64,000 bases of DNA from Azospira sp. I13 (lineage in GTDB: Bacteria > Pseudomonadota > Gammaproteobacteria > Burkholderiales > Rhodocyclaceae): positions 1 to 64,000 of the forward strand of contig NZ_BFBP01000024.1 of assembly GCF_003112695.1 (NCBI RefSeq), in the 5' to 3' direction. The position numbers and the translations under genes are program-made. Below, one piece after another: positions 53,992 through 62,672 of this stretch (positions are counted from its first letter, which is position 1; every line of letters starts with the position of its first letter). Below the pieces are notes generated by a model, which saw only the letters and a list, made by a program, of their open reading frames with translations, did no database searches and was not told where the DNA came from.

Positions 53992-54879
53992 ATGTCACGA
54001 CTCGCCATTGCAAGCGGTGCATTGAGTCGGCTGACCCCGACGGCCATTACATTGCCGGTTGCATTGGGGGTTTCGTTTGCCCTTCACGGGGTGGCGCTGT
54101 CGCTCCATTTCAAGTTCCCCGATGCCTCCCGCGCCCTGCAGGACAAGGCCCTGGAAATCATTCTGGTGAACAGCAAGTCGGCCCGCAAACCCAGTGATGC
54201 CCAGGCCCTGGCCCAGGCCAACCTGGATGGTGGTGGCAATGTGGATGAAAACCGGCGGGCGGCCACGCCCCTGCCGCCGTCGGCCCGACAGCAGGCCGGT
54301 AGCGACCTGGAGCAGTCGCGCCAGCGGGTGAAGGATCTGGAGGCCCAGCAGCAGCGCCTGTTGTCGGAGGTGAAAAGCAAGCATCAGGCCCCCCGCCAGG
54401 AGGCAAGGGAGGCGCAGCCCCAGGCCACGCCCACCCTCTCGGGCCGGGACCTAGCAAGCAGCGCCCTGGCCATGGCCCGCATGGAGGCAGAAATCTCCAA
54501 GAGTGTGGATGAATACAACAAGCGGCCGCGCAAGAAAAATATCGGTACTCGGGCCGATGAATACCGCTTTGCCCAGTACGTGGAAGACTGGCGCCTCAAG
54601 GTGGAGCGGGTGGGGACGCTGAATTACCCGGAGGCCGCCAAGGGCAAACTCTACGGTAGCCTGGTGCTGTCCGTGACCATCAATGCGGATGGCAGTGTCG
54701 AGCGGGTGGAGCTGGAACGTACTTCCGGCCATAAGCTGCTGGACGATGCCGCCCTGCGCATTGTCCGCATGGCCGGCCCCTATGCAGCGTTCCCGGCGGA
54801 TATCCGCCGGGATGTGGATCAGTTGGTGATTACCCGGACCTGGTTCTTTACCAGCGGCGACCGGGTTCAGGCCCAGTAA
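53992..54879 (+). CDS. TonB-like energy transducer with C-terminal TonB domain
   Basis: 295 aa from ATG 53992. A membrane segment near 20-38 (ITLPVALGVSFALHGVALSL) is followed by a long Gln/Ala/Arg-rich region with a coiled coil (ARQQAGSDLEQSRQRVKDLE) and a C-terminal TonB domain (KLYGSLVLSVTINADGSVER, then DDAALRIVRMAGPYAAFPAD). It would span the periplasm and contact outer-membrane receptors. ExbB and ExbD are not nearby, so it may be an unusual TonB paralogue with another partner. Confidence 0.8.
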   Translation: MSRLAIASGALSRLTPTAITLPVALGVSFALHGVALSLHFKFPDASRALQDKALEIILVNSKSARKPSDAQALAQANLDGGGNVDENRRAATPLPPSARQQAGSDLEQSRQRVKDLEAQQQRLLSEVKSKHQAPRQEAREAQPQATPTLSGRDLASSALAMARMEAEISKSVDEYNKRPRKKNIGTRADEYRFAQYVEDWRLKVERVGTLNYPEAAKGKLYGSLVLSVTINADGSVERVELERTSGHKLLDDAALRIVRMAGPYAAFPADIRRDVDQLVITRTWFFTSGDRVQAQ

Positions 54880-54899
54880 GAACACCGGCAAGGGTGCCA

Positions 54900-54972
54900 A
54901 CCAGGGCCCCTTGCCCTGGTGGCGCGCTCCGGTGATCTGCCCGGTGGGTGCCCTGCCCGAGACCGGGCAGGG
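54900..54972. terminator. Two GC-rich hairpins between convergent genes
   Basis: ACCAGGG/CCCTGGT (54900-54906 and 54914-54920) and CCCTGCCCG/CGGGCAGGG (54951-54959 and 54964-54972) form stable stems in the 102-base gap between the TonB-like gene and the convergent bacteriohemerythrin gene. They lack U-runs, so they are possible but weak bidirectional terminators. Confidence 0.4.
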
Positions 54973-54981
54973 GCGGGTCCG

Positions 54982-55446
54982 TCAGTTCCAGAAGCGCTTG
55001 AAGAAGGCCGAGAGGCCGCCACCTTCCTTCTGCTGCCGATTCTGGCGGCAGTGGGCGGCGTAACGCTGGTCCTGCACCTGGATGTGCTCCACCAGCCAGT
55101 CCTTGAGGAAGTGCAGCAGGTCGAGGCTGATCGTCTTCCCTTCACTCACCTTCTGGCGCTCCGCGGCGATGCGGCTGACGAAGGTACGGTGCAATTCCTT
55201 GTGCTCCGGCAGGCCCGGATAGCCGGCGGCATCCATAAAGGCCTCTTCGGCGGCGAAGTGGGCCTTGGTGTATTGCTCCAGTTCGGTGATCAGCAGGGAA
55301 ACCTGCTCCTGGCTGCCCTTGCCGATGATGGCGGACCACAGGCGGTTGATGGTGGTAAACAGCGCTTGATGCTGTTCGTCGATGGCCTGCATGCCGACGC
55401 TGTATGCGTCGTTCCACGCGACGATCACGGCCTCTTTGGCTCCCAT
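54982..55446 (-). CDS. Bacteriohemerythrin
   Basis: 154 aa four-helix protein. The iron ligands are in place: H26 (AIDEQHQALF), H63 and E67 (HFAAEEAF), H82 and H86 (EHKELH), H121 (WLVEHI) and D126. It binds oxygen at a di-iron site and may sense or store oxygen in microaerobic conditions. The gene is monocistronic, preceded by a promoter-like -35/-10 pair and a dyad (55485-55520). Confidence 0.92.
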   Translation of the reverse strand: MGAKEAVIVAWNDAYSVGMQAIDEQHQALFTTINRLWSAIIGKGSQEQVSLLITELEQYTKAHFAAEEAFMDAAGYPGLPEHKELHRTFVSRIAAERQKVSEGKTISLDLLHFLKDWLVEHIQVQDQRYAAHCRQNRQQKEGGGLSAFFKRFWN

Positions 55447-55484
55447 GTTATTCGGCTCCCTTTATTTAAAATTGATAACGCAGG

Positions 55485-55520
55485 ATTGTACTCATTCGTC
55501 TTGACGTGACAAATATCACG
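55485..55520 (-). promoter_or_regulatory. Promoter and CRP/FNR-like dyad for bacteriohemerythrin
   Basis: On the minus strand TTGTCA (55512-55507) and TACAAT (55490-55485) are separated by 16 bases, a good sigma-70-like arrangement. A dyad CGTGA-N6-TCACG (55505-55520) overlaps the -35 element; it has the spacing of CRP/FNR-family sites and, in this position, would favour repression. The GGGAG ribosome binding site sits 9 bases before the ATG. Confidence 0.5.
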
Positions 55521-55554
55521 CAAGGCATATGGATAAAATAAAGCGATTTATATG

Positions 55555-55570
55555 CCAGGGATTTCCCTGG
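55555..55570 (-). terminator. Hairpin downstream of the GT4 glycosyltransferase gene
   Basis: CCAGGGA-TT-TCCCTGG is a perfect 16-base stem-loop about 60 bases past the glycosyltransferase stop on the minus strand. The minus-strand sequence after it is AT-rich (about 24 bases, from 55554 down to 55531), suiting an intrinsic terminator, though the U-run is interrupted. Confidence 0.4.
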
Positions 55571-55630
55571 CCCCGACGGGCCGCTATGGTCCAGGGTGAG
55601 CCGGCGCCGGCCCAAGATGGGGCGCAGGCC

Positions 55631-56878
55631 CTAATCCGGTGCCATGACGATGGCGGTGCGGGCTTGGTGCCGCCGGGCGTGGCTGCGTACCGATTGCAGC
55701 AGCAACTGGGCGAAAGTGTCGTGAATGCGTTCCCAGTCCTGGGCAACCACGCTGACCCGGGCGTGATTTTTGAGGATGCCCAGGGTGTTGCCGGTGGCCG
55801 CCGCCACTGCGGCGGCGACAAAAGCCGCGGCATCGTCCGGCGGTGCGAGAAAGCCGTTTTCTCCTGAGCGGATCAATTCTCCCGCGGCCGCCCGGTCGAA
55901 TGCCACCACCGGTAGACCGGAGGCCAGCGCCTCCAGGGCCACGTTGCCGAAAGTTTCAGTGAGGCTGGGAAAGAGGAAAAGGTCGGCAGAGGCATAGTGG
56001 GCTGCCAGGTCGGCACCGCTGCGCATTCCTGCGTAGACGTGCTGGGGATGGTGCTGTTGCAGCGGCCCCCGGACCGGCCCGTCGCCGACGAAAATCAGTC
56101 GGGAATGGGGCCGCTGCCGGCGAATGGCCTCGAAGGCCTCCAGCACCAGGGGCAGGTTTTTTTCCGGCGCCATGCGGCCGACGCATAGCACCGCCAGGCC
56201 CGGCTCATCCCCATCGCAGCCCCAACTGCGGCGCAGGAAGTTGGAGCGGTGCCGGGGGTGGAAGAGGACGGTATCGACACCCCGGGCCAGGACACGCAGA
56301 TTGGTATAGCCGGCCGTTTCCAGCTCCCGGGCCAGTTGCCCGGTGGGGACCAGGGTGGCGTCGGTCCGGTTATGGAAGCGTCGCAAGTAGGCAGCGAGGG
56401 GGTGCTGTAGCCAGCCGACCCCGTAGTGGCGGGTATAGGCATGGAAGTTAGTGTGGAAGCCGGAGGTGATCGGCAGCTGGAGCTTGCGGGCGGCGGCGAC
56501 GGCAGAAAGGCCAAGGGGGCCTTCCGTTACCACGTGCACCACGTCCGGGCGCTGGCGGGACCAGGTCTTGATGAGGGCCCGCTTGGCCGGCAGCCCCAGG
56601 CGCAGGCCAGCATAGCGGGGAATAGGGAAGCCGGTGGCCAGCACTTCCTCTACATCGCTAGCGTTGCCCCGATCCTGGCGCCCCTGGCGGGGGCGTACCA
56701 GCTGCACCTGATGGCCTCGGCGCACCAGGCCATCAACTAGGCGCGAGAGGGTTATGGCGACACCATTGACTTCGGGAGGGTAGGTTTCCGTCACCACGGC
56801 TACCCGCAATTGGGGGCGGCTGGGCGGGTGGTCCTGGATGCAGAGAGGGGACAGATCGTCGTCGTGCATGACGGCCAT
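55631..56878 (-). CDS. Glycosyltransferase family 4, MgtA-like lipid mannosyltransferase
   Basis: 415 aa GT-B enzyme. RVAVVTETYPPEVNGVAITL and SRLVDGLVRRGHQVQLVRPR start the acceptor domain. GRMAPEKNLPLVLEAFEAIR and FLFPSLTETFGNVALEALAS, with the E-x7-E motif, form the donor site, and SGLPVVAFDRAAAGELIRSG completes it. The pattern is like MgtA-type mannosyltransferases acting on diacylglycerol-linked sugars. The substrate is not certain; it is a lone gene away from the glycan locus. Confidence 0.8.
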   Translation of the reverse strand: MAVMHDDDLSPLCIQDHPPSRPQLRVAVVTETYPPEVNGVAITLSRLVDGLVRRGHQVQLVRPRQGRQDRGNASDVEEVLATGFPIPRYAGLRLGLPAKRALIKTWSRQRPDVVHVVTEGPLGLSAVAAARKLQLPITSGFHTNFHAYTRHYGVGWLQHPLAAYLRRFHNRTDATLVPTGQLARELETAGYTNLRVLARGVDTVLFHPRHRSNFLRRSWGCDGDEPGLAVLCVGRMAPEKNLPLVLEAFEAIRRQRPHSRLIFVGDGPVRGPLQQHHPQHVYAGMRSGADLAAHYASADLFLFPSLTETFGNVALEALASGLPVVAFDRAAAGELIRSGENGFLAPPDDAAAFVAAAVAAATGNTLGILKNHARVSVVAQDWERIHDTFAQLLLQSVRSHARRHQARTAIVMAPD

Positions 56879-56950
56879 GCTGGCTGTATGCCATGACGAT
56901 CCCGTGACGGGCGGATGAACTTTGCTTGATGCCCCGGTGCGGGGCGGAGA

Positions 56951-58045
56951 TCAGGGATAGAAGACGTAGAGCCGGTAGCCCGAAGGTACCAGGTCGCCGG
57001 TTTCGATCCACAGCTTGACGGCGATTTCGCCATTGGCCGGGAAGCCGGCCGGGGCAGCGCTGCCGTGCAGGTAATCGGCGGGCTGCAGGATACGGCGGGC
57101 CACCACGGCATCCTGGGTGTCGGTCAGGGAAAGCTCCAGTGCAGGCAAATCCTGCACGTGGGGCGCCCGATTCTTCAGGGTCGCCTGCAGAACCAGCTGG
57201 CCCTTGGCGGCATCGGCCTGCAGGTCGCTGGCTTCGATGCTGACTAGGTCAGCCTTCCGGGCCAGGGGGATATCCCAGCCCAGGCCCAGCATGGCGGGCT
57301 GCAGGGAGGGCAACAAAATAGCGAGTTCGGTACGGAAGCGGTGGGCCGTCTGGCCCAGCAGGCTGCCGCAGAGCAGGACGATGGCCAGGAGAAAGGGCCA
57401 GCGGGGCTTCTGGGTGGTCTCGGCCGCCAGGGCCAGGCCGCCGCCAGCCAGGGGCGTTTCGGCCCATTTGCTGTAGCCGGGAATGGCAGAGGTTTCCCGG
57501 GGCAGGATGGGGTCCTCCGGGTCCATGGGCAGCAGGGCGGCGGGCGTCTCCTCCGGCGGTTCGGCGGTGTCCTCTGCCGATGCGTCGGCGGTGGCTTCTA
57601 CAGGGGCGTCGGCCACGATGTCGGCCGGCGGTTCCATCAGGGCATCGTGAAGGGGCTCGAACTCGGGTACGCCCGGAGTGGCTTCTTCATTCTCTTCCGG
57701 TACCTCTCCGAGGTCGGGTTCGATGCGGCCATCGATGGGGAAGTCCAGCGCCTCCACCGCCTGGCTAGCTTCTGCATGGCCGGCGCTATCTGCCACTGTC
57801 GGTGCTGAAACTTCCGGCGCTGAAGGCGCTGCTGCCTCGGTAGCCAGGGCGAGCGGTGTTACGGCCCCTCGGTCGGAAGCCGGGGGCAGCGCATTCTCCT
57901 CCCCTTCATCAATCAGGTGCTCCAGTGCATTGAATACCTGCTGGCACTGGCCGCAACGGACCTTGCCGCCCCGGGCCTTGAGCTGTTCCGGGGTGACCCG
58001 GAAGGCAGTGTGGCACTCGGCATTGGGGCAGCGGGTGAGCATCAT
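56951..58045 (-). CDS. DUF3426 and zinc-ribbon membrane protein
   Basis: 364 aa. An MJ0042-type zinc ribbon lies at the N-terminus: C6-x4-C11 in TRCPNAECHTAF, then KVRCGQCQQVFNALE. A long acidic, Ala/Pro/Glu-rich linker (about 45-210) is followed by one membrane segment (PFLLAIVLLCGSLLGQTAHR) and a C-terminal DUF3426 domain that is probably periplasmic. The ATG overlaps prmA by 4 bases. The function is unknown, but the prmA-DUF3426 pairing is conserved in betaproteobacteria. Confidence 0.85.
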   Translation of the reverse strand: MMLTRCPNAECHTAFRVTPEQLKARGGKVRCGQCQQVFNALEHLIDEGEENALPPASDRGAVTPLALATEAAAPSAPEVSAPTVADSAGHAEASQAVEALDFPIDGRIEPDLGEVPEENEEATPGVPEFEPLHDALMEPPADIVADAPVEATADASAEDTAEPPEETPAALLPMDPEDPILPRETSAIPGYSKWAETPLAGGGLALAAETTQKPRWPFLLAIVLLCGSLLGQTAHRFRTELAILLPSLQPAMLGLGWDIPLARKADLVSIEASDLQADAAKGQLVLQATLKNRAPHVQDLPALELSLTDTQDAVVARRILQPADYLHGSAAPAGFPANGEIAVKLWIETGDLVPSGYRLYVFYP

Positions 58046-58929
58046 AGCCGGCTGCCTTCCAGGCAGACCCAGCCTTCCCGGCGGTCGGCCACGGACATGG
58101 CGAACCAGGGGCTGTAGATGGCCATCATCTCCTCTTCCTGCTCCACCAGAATGCCGGAGAGGGCCAGCTTGCCGCCGGGCCGTACATGGCTGGCCAGGGC
58201 GGGGGCCAGGGCTTTGAGGGGGTTGGCCAGGATGTTGGCGATGAGAATGTCGAACTGACCGGCGATGGGCTCGCGGGAATCGGCGAAATGAGCGACGACG
58301 TTGTTGCGTTCAGCGTTGGCCTGGGCCGCACTCACTGCCTGGGGGTCAATATCCACCCCGCTGACCGGGCTGGCACCCAGGCGGGCGGCGGCAATGGCCA
58401 GAATGCCGGAGCCGCAGCCGTAATCCAGCAGGCTGGCGCCGGTGGTGGCATGACGCTCCAGCCACTCCAGGCAGAGCCGGGTGGTGGGATGGGAGCCGGT
58501 GCCGAAGGCCATGCCCGGATCGAGGATCAGGTTGATCGCATCCGGAGCGGGGCTTTCGTGCCAAGAAGGGACGATCCACAGGCGGTCGGAAACCCGGATA
58601 GGGTCGAACTGGGACTGGGTCAGCTGCACCCAGTTCTGCTCGGCCACGTTTTCCAGAGTGAAGGCCGGGGTCGGCAGGCCGAGTTCGGCGCAGCAGGCCG
58701 CCAGCACGGCTCCCGGGTCGGCGTCGGCCTCGAACAGGGCAACAACCCGGGAGTGCTCCCAGGCGGCCGCGATGTCCATGCCCGGTTCGGCGAACTGGGG
58801 GGTTTCTTCCGGGGTGCCCGCATCCGCATCCTCGATGCCGGCCGACAGGGCGCCGGCCTCCATCAGCGCGTCGGAAAGGGCCTCGGCGCTAACAGCATCG
58901 GCATCGCAATGGAGTTGAAGCCAGGGCAT
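58042..58929 (-). CDS. prmA: Ribosomal protein L11 methyltransferase
   Basis: 295 aa. The N-terminal substrate domain precedes LDPGMAFGTGSHPTTRLCLE and the SAM motif LLDYGCGSGILAIAAARLGA, then VSGVDIDPQAVSAAQANAER and FDILIANILANPLKALAPAL. PrmA trimethylates L11 at several positions. It sits four bases after accC and overlaps the DUF3426 gene, forming the usual operon. Confidence 0.95.
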   Translation of the reverse strand: MPWLQLHCDADAVSAEALSDALMEAGALSAGIEDADAGTPEETPQFAEPGMDIAAAWEHSRVVALFEADADPGAVLAACCAELGLPTPAFTLENVAEQNWVQLTQSQFDPIRVSDRLWIVPSWHESPAPDAINLILDPGMAFGTGSHPTTRLCLEWLERHATTGASLLDYGCGSGILAIAAARLGASPVSGVDIDPQAVSAAQANAERNNVVAHFADSREPIAGQFDILIANILANPLKALAPALASHVRPGGKLALSGILVEQEEEMMAIYSPWFAMSVADRREGWVCLEGSRL

Positions 58930-58933
58930 CGAA

Positions 58934-60301
58934 TCAGCCTTCCTGGGACTTCACTTCACCTTTGGCGGCCAGCTTGTGCTCCAGGTAATGGATGCTGGTG
59001 CCGCCTTCGATGAAGCGGGCATCCTGCATCAGTTCCTGATGCAGCGGGATGTTGGTCTTGATGCCCTGCACCACGGTCTCGGAAAGGGCGATGCGCATGC
59101 GGCGGATGGCCTGTTCCCGGGTGTCGCCGTAGGCAATGATCTTGCCGATCATGGAATCGTAATGGGGCGGGACCTTGTAGCCGGAATAGACGTGGGAATC
59201 GACGCGGATGCCGGGGCCGCCAGGCGGGTGCCACCAGCCGATGGTGCCGGGAGAGGGGACGAAGGTGAAAGGATCTTCGGCGTTCACCCGGCATTCGATG
59301 GAGTGACCACGGAACTGGATATCCCGCTGCTTGAAGCGCAGCTTCTCGCCGGCGGCGATACGAATCTGTTCCTGGACAATGTCGATGCCGGTGATCAGCT
59401 CGGTCACCGGATGCTCCACCTGAACCCGGGTGTTCATCTCGATGAAGTAGAACTCGCCATTTTCATACAGGAATTCGAAGGTACCGGCGCCGCGATAGCC
59501 GATGCGGCGGCAGGCATCTGCGCAACGCTCACCGACACGGGCGATGAGGCGGGGCGGAATGCCGGGGGCCGGTGCTTCTTCGATTACCTTCTGGTGGCGG
59601 CGTTGCATGGAGCAATCCCGCTCGCCCAGGTAAACAGCGTTCTTGTGCTGGTCGGCCAGTACCTGGATTTCCACGTGGCGCGGGTTCTCCAGGAACTTTT
59701 CCATGTACACCATGGGGTTGCCAAAAGCGGTCTGGGCTTCCTGGCGGGTCATGGCCACGGCATTGATCAGGGCCGCTTCAGTATGTACCACACGCATGCC
59801 GCGGCCGCCGCCGCCGCCGGCAGCCTTGATGATCACCGGGTAGCCAACCGCCCGGCCGATCTTGATGATTTCCTTGGGGTCGTCCGGCAGGGCGCCGTCG
59901 GAGCCGGGCACACAGGGCACGCCGGCCGCCTTCATGGCGTCCTTGGCGGAAACCTTGTCGCCCATCAGGCGGATGGTCTCTGCCCGGGGGCCGATGAAGA
60001 CAAAACCGGAGGATTCCACCCGTTCGGCAAAGTCGGCGTTCTCGGAGAGAAAACCATAGCCAGGGTGAATGGCCTGGGCGTCGGTGACTTCTGCGGCGGA
60101 AATGATGGCCGGGATGTTCAGGTAGCTCTGGGCCGACGGAGCGGGGCCGATGCAGACGGATTCATCCGCCAGCTTGACGTACTTGGCTTCCCGGTCCGCT
60201 TCGGAGTGCACCACGACCGTCTTGATGCCCAGTTCGCGGCAGGCTCGCTGAACCCGTAGGGCGATCTCGCCCCGGTTGGCGATGAGGATTTTCTCGAACA
60301 T
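58934..60301 (-). CDS. accC: Acetyl-CoA carboxylase biotin carboxylase subunit
   Basis: 455 aa, the normal length. [20 protein letters not shown], the ATP-grasp loop [14 protein letters not shown] and [20 protein letters not shown] are all present. It carboxylates biotin on AccB with bicarbonate and ATP, the first step in malonyl-CoA formation. It is 12 bases downstream of accB in the same operon. Confidence 0.98.
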   Translation of the reverse strand: MFEKILIANRGEIALRVQRACRELGIKTVVVHSEADREAKYVKLADESVCIGPAPSAQSYLNIPAIISAAEVTDAQAIHPGYGFLSENADFAERVESSGFVFIGPRAETIRLMGDKVSAKDAMKAAGVPCVPGSDGALPDDPKEIIKIGRAVGYPVIIKAAGGGGGRGMRVVHTEAALINAVAMTRQEAQTAFGNPMVYMEKFLENPRHVEIQVLADQHKNAVYLGERDCSMQRRHQKVIEEAPAPGIPPRLIARVGERCADACRRIGYRGAGTFEFLYENGEFYFIEMNTRVQVEHPVTELITGIDIVQEQIRIAAGEKLRFKQRDIQFRGHSIECRVNAEDPFTFVPSPGTIGWWHPPGGPGIRVDSHVYSGYKVPPHYDSMIGKIIAYGDTREQAIRRMRIALSETVVQGIKTNIPLHQELMQDARFIEGGTSIHYLEHKLAAKGEVKSQEG

Positions 60302-60313
60302 GGAGAAAACTCC

Positions 60314-60769
60314 TTAGCCGATGACGAACAGGGGTTCGCCGAATTCTACGGGTTCGCCGTTGTCCAGCAGGATGGCCTTGATGGTGCCGGAAGCGTCGGC
60401 TTCGATTTCGTTGAGTAGCTTCATGGCTTCGATGATGCACAGGGTGTCGCCCTGCTTCACAGTCTGGCCCACCTGCACGAAGGGCTCGGCGCCAGGGGAG
60501 GATGCACGGTAGAAGGTGCCCACCATGGGGGACTTGACCACGTGGCCTTCCGGCAGGTCGTCATCCAGGTCCACGCTGCTGGTGCTTGCGGGGGAGGCCG
60601 GAGCAGCGATGGGGGCGGCAGCGGGAACGGCATAGGTCATGGCCTGGCCCATGGGGGCGGGGCTATGTTTGGCAATGCGTACCTTCTCTTCGCCTTCGGT
60701 GACCTCCAGTTCGGAAATGCCGGATTCCTGGACTAGGTCGATAAGTTTCTTGAGTTTACGCAAATCCAT
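60314..60769 (-). CDS. accB: Biotin carboxyl carrier protein of acetyl-CoA carboxylase
   Basis: 151 aa. [20 protein letters not shown] begins the N-terminal dimer region, an Ala/Pro-rich linker follows, and [12 protein letters not shown] carries the biotinyl Lys117. The protein shuttles carboxybiotin between AccC and the carboxyltransferase. It is the first acc gene downstream of aroQ, with an 82-base gap that may hold a promoter. Confidence 0.97.
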   Translation of the reverse strand: MDLRKLKKLIDLVQESGISELEVTEGEEKVRIAKHSPAPMGQAMTYAVPAAAPIAAPASPASTSSVDLDDDLPEGHVVKSPMVGTFYRASSPGAEPFVQVGQTVKQGDTLCIIEAMKLLNEIEADASGTIKAILLDNGEPVEFGEPLFVIG

Positions 60770-60851
60770 ATGTATCTCCCTCGAAAGTTCGCCGACTAGA
60801 GCCGGCGGCGGAAGTTTCTAGATGTGAAAATGAAACCGGATGCGGGCGGCG

Positions 60852-61376
60852 TCAGTCGCTGTTGAGGCGACTGAGCAGGAACTCCAGGGCGAGGGAATAG
60901 CCCTCGGCCCCCAGACCGCTGATGACGCCGATCGCCAGATCGGAAAAATAGGAGTGATGGCGGAAGCTTTCCCGGGCGAAGACATTCGATAGATGCACTT
61001 CGACAAAGGGAATGCCGACAGCCGCCAGAGCGTCACGCAGGGCAACGCTGGTGTGGGTGTAAGCCGCGGGGTTGATGATGATGTAGCGCACGCCTTGGTC
61101 CCGGGCGGCGTGAATGCGCTCAATGAGCGCCCCCTCGTGGTTGCTCTGGAACCCTTCCAGCTCGACGCCGGCAGTTTCGGCGCGCACCGCCAAGGCCCGA
61201 TTGATATCGGCCAGGGTGGTACTGCCATAGATGTGGGGTTCCCGCGTGCCGAGCAGATTCAGGTTGGGGCCGTGCAGGACCAACAGCCGTGGTGCTGGGC
61301 TTGGCTCGGCCTTGGCTCGGCCAGAGGCCTTGCCCGCTGACTTGGCGGAAGAGGAAGATGAAGTTTGCTTCTTCAT
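60852..61376 (-). CDS. aroQ: Type II 3-dehydroquinate dehydratase with N-terminal extension
   Basis: 174 aa. The catalytic core starts near residue 30: [20 protein letters not shown] (catalytic Tyr), [60 protein letters not shown]. An unusual first stretch of about 28 residues is rich in Lys, Ser and Ala and has no equivalent in typical AroQ; no other start codon in a good place removes it. It dehydrates 3-dehydroquinate in the shikimate pathway. Confidence 0.93.
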   Translation of the reverse strand: MKKQTSSSSSAKSAGKASGRAKAEPSPAPRLLVLHGPNLNLLGTREPHIYGSTTLADINRALAVRAETAGVELEGFQSNHEGALIERIHAARDQGVRYIIINPAAYTHTSVALRDALAAVGIPFVEVHLSNVFARESFRHHSYFSDLAIGVISGLGAEGYSLALEFLLSRLNSD

Positions 61377-61462
61377 GGCTGCAAGTTTGCCGTAATTCGC
61401 TGCAGTTTGTCCAGTTTGCCCGCTTGCAGGGCCGGGGCGGTCTGTGTGGGGTTCGGCCCGGC

Positions 61463-62005
61463 CTAAGGCAGCATGGTACGGAGCTCGGCGGCGCTCAGGG
61501 AGCCCAGCCGGGTTTCCCTGACTGTCCCCTTGGGGTCGATGATCAGGGTGTAGGGAAGGGCGCCTTGTTCATTGCCCAGGGCCTTCAGGTTGCGGATGGC
61601 GCTTGGAGATGCCACCAGCAAAGGGTAGGCCGCGGGTGTGGCCTGGCTGAAAGCAGCTACGTTCTCCGACGAATCCAGGGCGATACCGATGAATTGCACG
61701 CCTTTCGCCCGATATTCCTTTTGCAGGCGCGAGAATTCCGGCATCTCTTCCCGGCAGGGCGGGCACCAAGTGGCCCAGTAGTTGATGATCCGCCATTGTC
61801 CTTGCCACTGGCTCAGGGCCTGGGGCGTTCCCTCGGCCGTGGGGAGTTCCAACCGCAGTAGTTCCTGCACGGCGGCGCCGCTAGGGTTGGCTTGGATACT
61901 GGGCGGACGGTGCCCAAAATAGAGGCCCGCTGCGAAAGCAGTCAAGGCCAGCAGGAGGGCCAGGGCGATTCGGCCCAATAGGTGGCTCTGGCTGCCCGGG
62001 GTCAT
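61463..62005 (-). CDS. TlpA family disulfide reductase (membrane-anchored thioredoxin)
   Basis: 180 aa. A single N-terminal helix ([20 protein letters not shown]) anchors it, and the thioredoxin fold contains [19 protein letters not shown] with Cys81 and Cys84. It probably reduces periplasmic disulfides, for example in cytochrome c maturation. It overlaps the upstream hypothetical gene by 4 bases. A target cannot be named. Confidence 0.9.
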   Translation of the reverse strand: MTPGSQSHLLGRIALALLLALTAFAAGLYFGHRPPSIQANPSGAAVQELLRLELPTAEGTPQALSQWQGQWRIINYWATWCPPCREEMPEFSRLQKEYRAKGVQFIGIALDSSENVAAFSQATPAAYPLLVASPSAIRNLKALGNEQGALPYTLIIDPKGTVRETRLGSLSAAELRTMLP

Positions 62006-62619
62006 GGTGTCGCCTCGAGTGTTAACAGGGCCTGCACGGCTTCGAGGCGGGCCCGCTCCCGTAGCCGACCGTCCCGGCTGCGGTAAGTAGTGCGTTCATC
62101 CTGGGGCGGATAGATCACCAGATTGACCGGATCGCCCTCCATGTCTACTTGCAGGACGGCGTCCACCCGGTCATGGCGAGGTGTTTCGTGAGTGAAGGGG
62201 ATGTTCCGGTTGAGGAGGAAAATTTCCACTTCCTTGGCGCTGTCGGGGTACAGCAGGACATCCACCTCGGCATAGCGCCCGGCAGTGCCATCCAGTACCG
62301 ACCCTGTGAGATAAGGGTGGAATGCCGGCATGATTGCCATCATTTCGCAGGCTTTTTGCCGAAGCTCGTGAATGCGCTGGCGCTGCTCCTCTTCCTGGTA
62401 GAGGGACTGGTAAGTGCGCAGTTCGGCTTCAACCTCCGCATTGTTGGGCAGGGCGTCGGTGGTCGGAACGCCGAGTTGCCGGGCCGCTTTGCGCTTGGCC
62501 AGGGTGTAGTCATCAATGCCATCCTGGGCCATCAGCCGGGCGGCGGTGCTGGCGATGAGCTGTCGTAGCTGGGCGTTGCGGGAGGCCAGGGCCTCGCCGC
62601 GGCGGGTGGTGGATTTCAT
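62002..62619 (-). CDS. Conserved hypothetical protein upstream of TlpA, divergent from mpl
   Basis: 205 aa, not recognised. The first half is helical and basic (NAQLRQLIASTAARLMAQDG, then AKRKAARQLGVPTTDALP), and the second has GRYAEVDVLLYPDSAKEVEI, RHDRVDAVLQVDMEGDPVNL, VIYPPQDER and a final Arg-rich helix. The second half has strand-like alternation around acidic residues, loosely reminiscent of a nucleotidyltransferase-type fold, but no catalytic motif is certain. The gene overlaps TlpA by 4 bases and shares the intergenic region with mpl. Confidence 0.7.
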   Translation of the reverse strand: MKSTTRRGEALASRNAQLRQLIASTAARLMAQDGIDDYTLAKRKAARQLGVPTTDALPNNAEVEAELRTYQSLYQEEEQRQRIHELRQKACEMMAIMPAFHPYLTGSVLDGTAGRYAEVDVLLYPDSAKEVEIFLLNRNIPFTHETPRHDRVDAVLQVDMEGDPVNLVIYPPQDERTTYRSRDGRLRERARLEAVQALLTLEATP

Positions 62620-62634
62620 GGCGGCCCCCGGCTG

Positions 62635-62657
62635 TTAGAATCGACGCCTCATTCTAA
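62635..62657. promoter_or_regulatory. Symmetric divergent -10 elements between the hypothetical gene and mpl
   Basis: TTAGAAT (62635-62641) and ATTCTAA (62651-62657) form an inverted repeat, so TAGAAT can be read as a -10 on both strands (plus at 62636-62641, minus at 62656-62651). The positions fit starts of transcription for both genes, facing and overlapping each other. No -35 elements were seen. Confidence 0.35.
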
Positions 62658-62672
62658 CCGGCGGAACATTGC

